Shown here: positions 57,993 to 64,000 of the stretch, one piece after another
Layout of the letters: every line of letters begins with the position of its first letter
Position numbering within the stretch: position 1 is the stretch's first letter
Source: Paenibacillus sp. ACRRY
Lineage (GTDB): Bacteria > Bacillota > Bacilli > Paenibacillales > Paenibacillaceae
Direction: 5' to 3'
DNA length: 64,000 nucleotides
NCBI RefSeq assembly: GCF_022346995.1
Contig: NZ_JAKRNM010000015.1
Location: forward strand, 21,366 to 85,365
Position numbers and translations under genes: made by a program
Notes under the pieces: generated by a model
What the model was told of the DNA's origin: nothing
What the model saw: the letters and a program-made list of their open reading frames with translations, nothing else
Databases searched by the model: none

Positions 57993-58451
57993 TTACAAAT
58001 GTTCCATGAATTCATTTTCCGAAATGACTTCATAGCCCTCTTGCCGAAGCAGAGCGGATGTGACCCCTTCACCTTGTACCTTGTGATTAGCAAAGTTACC
58101 ATCATAGATGGCATGTGTGCCGCAGGAAGGACTAAATTCCTTCAACACAATGCAAGTAACGTCGAGCTTTTTGGCCCATTCCAGTGTCTGGTAGGCTCCC
58201 TTGATATACAGATCTGTAACGTCCCTGCCACCTCTCTCAATCACCTGCGCTGTGCCTGCAAGCACATCCTTGCCTGTACCTCCGATAATCTCTGCCGGTT
58301 CCCGCGGGGTGGAGAATCCGCCAAGCAGTTCCGGACAGACCATCATGGCCTGTTCTTGTGCTACGAGCTCCTGAATCTTCTCATCCAGGCTTGCTGTTCC
58401 GTTGTAACGGCAAGCTATCCCTGCCAGACATGAACTCACCAAATATCTCAT
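57993..58451 (-). CDS. DUF523 family protein
   Basis: 152-aa DUF523 protein: MRYLVSSCLAGIACRYNG (N-terminal CX5C), CPELLGGFSTPREPAEI, and CIVLKEFSPSCGTHAIYDG. The cysteines are invariant in the family and suggest an iron-sulfur or metal site. Function not established. Start ATG with AAGGAGAGCATA. It stands between the nitroreductase and the sigma/anti-sigma pair. Confidence 0.9.
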   Translation of the reverse strand: MRYLVSSCLAGIACRYNGTASLDEKIQELVAQEQAMMVCPELLGGFSTPREPAEIIGGTGKDVLAGTAQVIERGGRDVTDLYIKGAYQTLEWAKKLDVTCIVLKEFSPSCGTHAIYDGNFANHKVQGEGVTSALLRQEGYEVISENEFMEHL

Positions 58452-58508
58452 TATGCTCTCCTTATGTTCAATTCCTCAGCTATTAGGATTGTACCATATG
58501 GATTAAAC

Positions 58509-59759
58509 TTAAAGATCTGATATTGTAATCATGGTAATGCGTGCATTTTCTTCATAACGAACTTGAATCGTATTGGCCATCTCTTTCAAGCGGAATGTTG
58601 CCATGCCGATATTTTCTGTATCCCGCTCAAAGGTATATTTATCAAGATCAATACCGAAGATTTCTCGGATGATGGGCGCTGCATTCTGCCTGATTATTTT
58701 TTCGTCCATGTTACTCAGCTTCTCAAAGTAGAGCTCATACTCCTCACCCGTTTCGAGTTCTGGAACGCCCCTTTGAAAATCCATTACAGTATATGCATTG
58801 CTAAATCTCCCACTAACACTCCTTACCAAATATCGATCACCAAAATACAGGTCCGTTGTTTCCTCAAGCTGCTTATCATTTTGATTAAACGTTACACTTT
58901 TCAGAGCAGGTGCTCCCTCACCAGACAAGGCTTCTATCGTACTTCTCGCATTGGTTATCAGATCTGTGGACACTGTGTCGCTACTCACTGTACCAGACAC
59001 GGAAACTGCTTCATCTCGTGTCCATTCAATGCTGCCACTCCCCTTCCCGTTCTCCAAAAATAATGTGGTAAACCATACAGGCTTCTCCTGACCCTGCTTC
59101 ATCTTCACATAACGTCTTGCTGAGATCGGCTTCAGCGTTGGATCACTGTTAATTCCTTTAAGAAGCCCAGGGACTTGACGCAAAAACCGGTGCTCAAGCT
59201 CATTCCCAGGCATCTCACTTCGCATATCAGCTTCCACCAGTGCTCCAGTCTTCCCATCCAGCCACATCTTGGCATACTCTGATTTATTCACGTCACCAGC
59301 CTCGATATATACCCAACCGGTAATTGGCCCTTTCTTAGCGTAATGGACTTCCAGTTGCTTACCTAAATAGTCTCTCATCGTCATAGCCACAGTTTGCTTC
59401 ATCTCGCTTGTTAGCAGGTTCATGCTAGGGTCATCCGAGAGCTGCAGAGCAGATACAGGATACACCTTCTCTACAAAGGGTTCCAGAACGTGTCCATTCC
59501 ACATGATAGCTGCTGCAGCTGCTACCGCAACTGTCGTCACTACAACAACTTTCCGGGGACGTGAACGAACATTGCGACGGTTCCGCCTATTAATATGTTT
59601 TTTCTGTTTGTGATCTGGAGCATCATTTACATGCTCCTCACCCGTTTTCATCCATTCCACCTGACGAAGTACATTCTGCTTGTGCTGGTCTTGAAAAGAA
59701 GACGATGCAAACGGCTCCTTCCGGATTTCTTTTTCCCAGTCCTCATCCTTGAACCTCAT
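58509..59759 (-). CDS. Putative anti-sigma factor with large extracytoplasmic domain
   Basis: 416-aa membrane protein with a cytoplasmic N-terminus (about 1-70; acidic helix then basic KKHINRRNRRNVRSRPRK), one transmembrane helix (VVVVTTVAVAAAAAIMW, about 71-88) and about 325 outside residues of mixed alpha/beta prediction, possibly two repeats of a PepSY/YcdB-like fold. It overlaps the sigma gene by ATGA, the usual arrangement for ECF sigma and cognate anti-sigma. No ZAS zinc motif (HxxxCxxC) is seen, so it belongs to a non-zinc class such as RsiX-like. What the outside domain senses is unknown. Confidence 0.75.
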   Translation of the reverse strand: MRFKDEDWEKEIRKEPFASSSFQDQHKQNVLRQVEWMKTGEEHVNDAPDHKQKKHINRRNRRNVRSRPRKVVVVTTVAVAAAAAIMWNGHVLEPFVEKVYPVSALQLSDDPSMNLLTSEMKQTVAMTMRDYLGKQLEVHYAKKGPITGWVYIEAGDVNKSEYAKMWLDGKTGALVEADMRSEMPGNELEHRFLRQVPGLLKGINSDPTLKPISARRYVKMKQGQEKPVWFTTLFLENGKGSGSIEWTRDEAVSVSGTVSSDTVSTDLITNARSTIEALSGEGAPALKSVTFNQNDKQLEETTDLYFGDRYLVRSVSGRFSNAYTVMDFQRGVPELETGEEYELYFEKLSNMDEKIIRQNAAPIIREIFGIDLDKYTFERDTENIGMATFRLKEMANTIQVRYEENARITMITISDL

Positions 59760-60334
59760 CTATTTCTCTCCTCCCATAGCTTCCGCACTTTATCTTTGCC
59801 CCGTGATAACCTCGATTTCACTGTACCTGTACTGATTCTCAGCATTTCTGCAATTTCTTTTATAGTGAGCTCATACTTCAGATGCAGCAACAAAATCTCA
59901 CGAAACTTATCCGGCAGAGCCAGAACGATATCCCATATTTCATGTACATGCTCCCTACTTATTACCTCGGCTTCAGCTGAGGGATGGGCATATTGTGCAG
60001 GCGTCATCTCACGAATATGTGAAGGTCCCTGTTCTGATTCGATCGGAAGCGTCTCCCCCCATAAACTGCTGCGAAAAAACCTTGATTTCCGGTATGTAAA
60101 TGTCGTATTTCTAGTAATGGTGAGTAACCAGGTTTTCAGGGAGCACTCCCCGCGAAAGTGTTTGATCCCGGAGTATGCCCGAATAAATACTTGCTGTGAT
60201 ATTTCGTCTGCCTGCTCTGTACTTCTGGTCAAAAAGTAAGCATAGTTCCACACATCATTTCCATAGTCATCCATCATGCTGCTGAGTGTGTAATTGTCGA
60301 TCGTCTGGGCCTGGGCCAGAAATTGATATTCCAA
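59756..60334 (-). CDS. ECF RNA polymerase sigma factor
   Basis: 192-aa sigma-70-type ECF factor. Region 2: YGNDVWNYAYFLTRSTEQADEISQQVFIRAY and RGECSLKTWLLTITRN. Region 4: ALPDKFREILLLHLKYELTIKEIAEMLRISTGTVKSRLSRGKDKV. Length and layout fit SigX/SigV/YlaC-like stress sigmas. Starts with TTG 60334, GAGGTG eight bases upstream; no in-frame ATG is near. The promoter at 60358-60383 has an ECF form, suggesting autoregulation. The next gene is the putative anti-sigma factor. Confidence 0.9.
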   Translation of the reverse strand: MEYQFLAQAQTIDNYTLSSMMDDYGNDVWNYAYFLTRSTEQADEISQQVFIRAYSGIKHFRGECSLKTWLLTITRNTTFTYRKSRFFRSSLWGETLPIESEQGPSHIREMTPAQYAHPSAEAEVISREHVHEIWDIVLALPDKFREILLLHLKYELTIKEIAEMLRISTGTVKSRLSRGKDKVRKLWEERNR

Positions 60335-60357
60335 CGGATGTTCACCTCACTTAATAA

Positions 60358-60383
60358 GACTGTATCATTTCCGGTTTGGTTCC
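60358..60383 (-). promoter_or_regulatory. ECF-type promoter of the sigma/anti-sigma operon
   Basis: Minus strand GGAAC (60379-60383), 16 bp, CAGTC (60358-60362). It fits the AAC -35 core and CGTC-like -10 used by ECF sigmas, 24 bp before the start codon. Confidence 0.55.
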
Positions 60384-60420
60384 CATCCGATCATTTTCTC
60401 ATTTCCTTTTCTAAAATTAA

Positions 60421-60464
60421 ATAAAATAAACCAGCAGGTTTCCAACAATCTGAACCTACTGGTT
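60421..60464 (-). terminator. Terminator of the methyltransferase gene
   Basis: Minus strand AACCAGTAGGTT...AACCTGCTGGTT stem followed by TATTTTATTT. Confidence 0.8.
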
Positions 60465-60523
60465 AAGCCATATCCAGGCTATGCCGCCTACTACTAACCT
60501 TTCTAGTCAACTTTACAGATAGC

Positions 60524-61255
60524 TCATGCTTTAACTGCAGCAATCATGAGAAACATGGGACGGCGATTCTCATCTCGCATACCCGGCATTTCCATCATCT
60601 CAGGTGAAGGTTTGGACTCAGCCACCTGCTGAATCACAAATCCCGCCTGGATCAGTCCATTCAGATGAGTTGCCAACGTTCGATGGTACTTAACTACGTC
60701 CTGATTCAGGAAATTGGCGACACGCTTCCCCTCCTGATGATAGTCATCCACAGGCCAATGCATAATCTCACCTTGAGGCCCATAGTACCAATCCTGCGCA
60801 GCACGAGCCGTGAATATCGGATGTTCCACTGAATATACCAATGTACCACCCTGGACAAGGCAAGCATGAATTCGAGCAAATACCTGATCCAAATGTTCAA
60901 TGTAGTGCAGCGCAAGCGAGCTAATGACCACATCGAATTGTTCAGGGGCAAATTCAATATCTTCAATAGCCATATGCCTATACTCAATCCGAGAATCATC
61001 CGTCATCTCGCGTGCACGCTGCAGCATATTCCCGGATAGATCCACGCCAATAACTGATCTGGCCTGCTGATCCCGTGCATACCGGCAATGCCAGCCAAAG
61101 CCACAGCCCAGATCCAATACATTTTTGTCCTTCAACTCAGGTAACATGGTTCGCAGTTCATGCCACTCACCTGCTGCTTCAAGCCCTTTAGTAGAACGAG
61201 GCATCTGACTATAGTTCCTGAAAAATTCTGCCTCATCATATTTGTTCTGCTTCAT
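60524..61255 (-). CDS. Class I SAM-dependent methyltransferase
   Basis: 243-aa methyltransferase: SAM-binding motif I NVLDLGCGFGWHCRYARDQ, acidic motif VIGVDLSGNMLQRARE, FDVVISSLALHYIEHLDQV (motif IV), and GGTLVYSVEHPIFTARA. Fold resembles UbiE/Tam-type small-molecule methyltransferases; the acceptor is unknown. Start ATG with AAAGGGGGATCTGTTAC. Divergent from the MATE pump gene, 170 bp apart. Confidence 0.88.
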   Translation of the reverse strand: MKQNKYDEAEFFRNYSQMPRSTKGLEAAGEWHELRTMLPELKDKNVLDLGCGFGWHCRYARDQQARSVIGVDLSGNMLQRAREMTDDSRIEYRHMAIEDIEFAPEQFDVVISSLALHYIEHLDQVFARIHACLVQGGTLVYSVEHPIFTARAAQDWYYGPQGEIMHWPVDDYHQEGKRVANFLNQDVVKYHRTLATHLNGLIQAGFVIQQVAESKPSPEMMEMPGMRDENRRPMFLMIAAVKA

Positions 61256-61360
61256 GTAACAGATCCCCCTTTCTTAATTAGAAAAGATCACAGTAACTCT
61301 ACTACATAAACGAGGTTTACAAGGAAAAGTTGCCAAGCAAATTCATCCCGTGTTATTATA

Positions 61361-61404
61361 CAGAACGAACGTTCAGTATTATTTATTACAGAATGAACAT
61401 TCAG
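61361..61404. promoter_or_regulatory. Tandem operators AGAAYGAACRTTCAG before the MATE gene
   Basis: AGAACGAACGTTCAG (61362-61376) and AGAATGAACATTCAG (61390-61404) repeat 28 bp apart, each with a GAA-N2-TTC core dyad. They overlap the expected transcription start of a promoter (TTGCCA 61330-61335, 18 bp, TATTAT 61354-61359). TetR-type operators are the best guess; the first copy also fits a LexA box (GAAC-N4-GTTC). Confidence 0.55.
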
Positions 61405-61424
61405 TTTATTAAACGGAGGTTATT

Positions 61425-62780
61425 ATGAACACGAATTGGACGCATCCCCTCGAAAGGCAATCTGTAGGAAAAGCTTTTGTAAGCTACCTTGTGCCATCCA
61501 TACTTGGGATGCTGGTCATTGCTTTTAATTTTATTATTGATGGCATTATGGTAGGGCACAAACTTGGATCCACTGCGCTCGCCGGAATTGGTATCGCTTC
61601 ACCGGTATACACCCTTTTTGTAGCGATGTCGTTATGGATTGGCATGGGCGGAGCTACCCTGTATTCAACCTATATGGGCAAAAGGGACATCACCACGGCC
61701 AATCAAATCTTCACGAAATCAATTACGATTATTTTACTGATTACGATGGCTATAGGATTTACCGCATTCACGTTCAAGGACCAACTGGTTTATGCGTTGG
61801 GCGCCAATGCAGAAACGTTCCCATATGCCGCTGACTATATAAACATCATGCTGCTGTTCGGGTTTGTCTTCACCATTGAAAATGCCCTGACCATCTTTGT
61901 CCGTAACGACGGTGATCCCAACACCTCCATGTACGCACAGATTACATTTGCCGTAGCAAATATCGTTCTTAATTATATAACTCTATATGTGCTCGAATGG
62001 GGTGTGCAAGGTGTTGCCATTGGTACAATCGTCTCGGCATCTCTTGCCCTGCTTGTCCTGTTGTCTCACTTTTTCAAAAAATCCAATAACCTTGTCTTCA
62101 CTCGGTTCAAGTGGAATACCAAACTACTCGGAACCATTGTTCTTATTGGTTTTCCCAGCTTTCTTGCCGAACTCGGCATGTCTGTCTTCTCCATCTCACA
62201 CAACATTTCACTGGACCGGATTGCAGGTACGGATGGTGTAGCATCCTTTACAGTACTGAATTACATCCATGGTGTTGTCCTGCTCGCCTTTCTAGGCCTG
62301 GCTTCTGCTGCCCAACCTCTGGTCAGTTACTATCATGGAGCCAAACAGATGGCGCGTGAAAAACAAACCATTCGCATAGCCTCCAGAACGGCTCTGGCCT
62401 GTGGTGTCATACTGCTGCTTATTGTGCAATGGGGAGCACCTTATTTCGTTCAGATCTTCGGAAACTTCAGTGAGAGTGTCACAAGCAATGCCGTGTATGG
62501 TTTAAGAATATTTACTTTTGCATACCTGTTTATGGGAATCAACTTTGTCATGAGCACTTATTTCCAATCGGTAGGGAATGCCAAAATGGCGATCTGGATC
62601 ACGGCTGCACGTGAGATGATCATCATGATTGCATTCATTGCAATCCTTCCATCTTTCTGGGGCGTAACGGGTGTCTGGCTTGCTGTTCCTCTCTCTGAGA
62701 TGCTAGTCCTCGTGACGATTGCCGTTTACTATAGGAAACGTACTGTTTCGGAGAGGATTCATGGTTTGACTATTGAGTAG
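61425..62780 (+). CDS. MATE family efflux transporter
   Basis: 451-aa multidrug/sodium or proton antiporter with twelve predicted helices: LVPSILGMLVIAFNFIIDGIMVGH, LAGIGIASPVYTLFVAMSLWIGMGG, SAAQPLVSYYHGAK, and FAYLFMGINFVMSTYFQSVGNAKMAI. Length and motifs are normal for the family (DinF/NorM branch). Start ATG with GGAGGTTATT. The preceding tandem operators imply regulation by a dimeric repressor not encoded next to it. The neighbour is a divergent methyltransferase gene. Confidence 0.92.
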   Translation: MNTNWTHPLERQSVGKAFVSYLVPSILGMLVIAFNFIIDGIMVGHKLGSTALAGIGIASPVYTLFVAMSLWIGMGGATLYSTYMGKRDITTANQIFTKSITIILLITMAIGFTAFTFKDQLVYALGANAETFPYAADYINIMLLFGFVFTIENALTIFVRNDGDPNTSMYAQITFAVANIVLNYITLYVLEWGVQGVAIGTIVSASLALLVLLSHFFKKSNNLVFTRFKWNTKLLGTIVLIGFPSFLAELGMSVFSISHNISLDRIAGTDGVASFTVLNYIHGVVLLAFLGLASAAQPLVSYYHGAKQMAREKQTIRIASRTALACGVILLLIVQWGAPYFVQIFGNFSESVTSNAVYGLRIFTFAYLFMGINFVMSTYFQSVGNAKMAIWITAAREMIIMIAFIAILPSFWGVTGVWLAVPLSEMLVLVTIAVYYRKRTVSERIHGLTIE

Positions 62781-62797
62781 ATTTTAACTTTACACTT

Positions 62798-62835
62798 AAA
62801 AGACCTGCCTAATCCATGGATTAGACAGGTCTTTT
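62798..62835. terminator. Bidirectional terminator between MATE and FlxA-like genes
   Basis: AAAAGACCTG...CAGGTCTTTT stem with inner CTAATCCATGGATTAG. Confidence 0.85.
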
Positions 62836-62907
62836 GCATCCTTATTCGGTTAAATGTAATAGAAAGCGAATTAATTAGTTCAAATTGGATTAACCCAATT
62901 TCACCAA

Positions 62908-63279
62908 CTATATTCGAATATCGAAACGGCCATCGCTGTCCGTTGTTGCATTTGCAATTTCTTTGGCCGTAGCAACGTTCATCCCTGTGGAAGGTGGCTG
63001 AGCTGGAGGTAGTTCTTTGGAGCCTGCGGTACTGTTTGTCGCCCCGCCTCCTTGGGAGCTCTGTCCTGTAATTTGTGCTTCAATTTGCTTGATCTGCTGC
63101 TGCAGCTGCTTGGTTTTGGTTTCTTTCGTCTTTTCGTCTTCCTTGCTGGACGAGACTTTCTGAAGTTCTGCTTCGAGCTGTGACTTTTGTTTCTCCATTG
63201 CACTGGTATTAGTAGAGCTTGAGGATGAGGATATGTACGATGTTGCTGAACTTGCTGTTGAAGATATATTCATTATCAT
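62908..63279 (-). CDS. FlxA-like coiled-coil protein
   Basis: 123-aa protein: a Ser-rich N-terminus (NISSTASSATSYISSSSSS) precedes a heptad coiled coil (EKQKSQLEAELQKVSSS..., LQQQIKQIEAQITGQ), matching the FlxA-like family, and ends with a Pro/Ser/Gly tail. No signal peptide. FlxA is controlled with flagellar genes in E. coli, but Bacillota homologues have no known role. Start ATG near GAGAGGCGA. Single gene. Confidence 0.75.
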   Translation of the reverse strand: MIMNISSTASSATSYISSSSSSTNTSAMEKQKSQLEAELQKVSSSKEDEKTKETKTKQLQQQIKQIEAQITGQSSQGGGATNSTAGSKELPPAQPPSTGMNVATAKEIANATTDSDGRFDIRI

Positions 63280-63452
63280 TCGCCTCTCTTTCTCTATACC
63301 ACTATATCCAATCCAGATGATGCTAACGTTAAATTCGGCTGAAAGGTTGCTGAAAGCAACTGAACAAGCCTTCCGGTTACTATCACCATTAAGAAACTTG
63401 TTCAGAATTTGTTTAGATCACTATGGTAAAGTTAAATGATTAACATGATTGG

Positions 63453-63647
63453 ATGGTGCACGAACGAATGGACAAGGCGTACTTTGAAGAAATGCATAAG
63501 CTTGGGCATGATGATGAATTAAGATATCGGCTTCTAATTAGAGGGGTTAAACAACTATTAGAGAATCAGAAAATGGAACGCATCAAACGTTCCCGATTGC
63601 TCAATCTCCGCAAGAAAAAAGAACTTCAGGCTGCTAACTGGTCTTAA
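63453..63647 (+). CDS. Small basic hypothetical protein, 64 aa
   Basis: Lys/Arg/Glu-rich and predicted fully helical (KQLLENQKMERIKRSRLLNLRKKKELQAANW). No family recognised. Neither the first ATG nor the ATG at residue 6 has a convincing ribosome binding site, so start and even existence are uncertain; codon pattern and length keep it as a candidate. Confidence 0.4.
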   Translation: MVHERMDKAYFEEMHKLGHDDELRYRLLIRGVKQLLENQKMERIKRSRLLNLRKKKELQAANWS

Positions 63648-63775
63648 ACATATAAGAAGTCACACATAAATAAGAATTTCATCTTAAGTAGAAAAACAAA
63701 TGATTTAGTGCAACATCCCCACCGGGTTGATCCCTATTTTTTCTTAACTACAAATGTGTTTATGAATCATAATAA

Positions 63776-63816
63776 TATAAGGAGGCACTATTCTAATTGA
63801 AAAGTGCCTCCTTATA
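63776..63816. repeat. Perfect 14-bp inverted repeat with 13-nt loop
   Basis: TATAAGGAGGCACT (63776-63789) and AGTGCCTCCTTATA (63803-63816). No clear T tract on either side. The left arm contains AGGAGG, so an RNA would bury a Shine-Dalgarno-like sequence. Confidence 0.8.
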
Positions 63817-63860
63817 GTTATTAAATAGTCATTCTTATAATAATCTTAATTGAATATAAA

Positions 63861-63898
63861 ATAAAAACCACCACCGAGTTTCATCGGCAGTGGTTCTT
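63861..63898 (-). terminator. Terminator of the rRNA operon
   Basis: Minus strand ACCACTGCCGATG AAA CTCGGTGGTGGT followed by TTTTTATTTTA, directly after the 5S end. Confidence 0.85.
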
Positions 63899-63899
63899 T

Positions 63900-64000
63900 G
63901 CTTGGCAACGTCCTACTCTCCCAGGACCCTTCGGTCCAAGTACCATCGGCGCTAGAGGGCTTAACGGTCGTGTTCGGGATGGGTACGTGTGGAACCCCTC
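63900..64000 (-). rRNA. rrf: 5S ribosomal RNA, partial (3' part)
   Basis: The plus strand reads GCTTGGCAACGTCCTACTCT, the reverse complement of the 5S 3' end, and continues through GGTCCAAGTACCATCGGCGC and CGTGTTCGGGATGGG. The window ends inside the gene (about 100 of 117 nt). It is the last gene of an rRNA operon transcribed leftward into this window. Confidence 0.97.

Larger units (their letters stand above)
63648..63899. other. Region between the 64-aa ORF and the rRNA operon
   Basis: No gene seen. It holds a long perfect hairpin (63776-63816) and the rRNA operon terminator (63861-63898). Confidence 0.6.

Overview
The window looks like a chromosomal segment of a low-to-medium GC Gram-positive spore former, most likely Paenibacillus or a close relative. 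This rests on gene content (ecsAB, lipL, brxB, yneF, a YtfP-type flavoprotein, a KinB-like kinase, a VanRS/VanY/VanZ set), strong AGGAGG ribosome binding sites, cre-like CcpA sites and intrinsic terminators. It is an inference from family recognition, not a search result. No phage, transposase, integrase, CRISPR array or tRNA was seen. The right edge enters an rRNA operon on the minus strand (partial 5S rRNA).

Layout. 0-3 kb: aconitase (acnA) with a 7-3-7 palindrome downstream of its promoter. 3-4 kb: two unknown proteins. 4-7.6 kb: a minus-strand operon vanR-vanS-vanY-vanZ-small membrane protein, without vanHAX. 7.7-11 kb: WYL regulator, zinc-ribbon/GyrI-like protein, a 55-aa small protein and a racemase-like protein. 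11-14.3 kb: thiC under a TPP riboswitch with a terminator, then an iclR gene whose operator has the same half-sites as the acnA palindrome. 14.6-17 kb: membrane-anchored hydrolase and a DUF2935-superoxide dismutase fusion. 17-24 kb: mostly minus-strand housekeeping genes (lipL, folE, yneF, HD-GYP, a QueG-Ogt fusion, signal peptidase I, GNAT). 24.6-31 kb: sodA, mutY-acpS, nadE, brxB, a sporulation-kinase-like histidine kinase. 31-35 kb: HI0933-type flavoprotein, ecsAB.

35-38 kb: a two-gene operon for secreted, repeat-rich proteins of no family I recognise. One has ten LDLGL modules, partly as near-identical 135-bp tandem repeats; the other has GKVELPS repeats. This is the best candidate for an undescribed system. 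38-49 kb: three MFS transporters with MarR and MerR regulators, fRMsr, a TipAS regulator, aldehyde dehydrogenase and Usp. 49-57.8 kb: SdpI-like protein, cadA with a divergent cadC-like regulator, AI-2E family transporter, LLM oxidoreductase with ArsR, quinone/azoreductase with MarR, nitroreductase. 58-62.8 kb: DUF523, an ECF sigma with a large membrane anti-sigma, methyltransferase, MATE pump behind tandem operators. 62.9-64 kb: FlxA-like protein, small ORF, 5S rRNA.

Regulation is unusually readable here. Several regulators sit next to sequence-matched operators: IclR (GTTTCAT-N3-ATGAAAC), MarR at 56.5 kb (ATAGAT/ATCTAT palindromes, apparently leaderless), MerR at 48.5 kb (19-bp-spacer promoter), ArsR for cadA, and an ECF promoter in front of the sigma factor.
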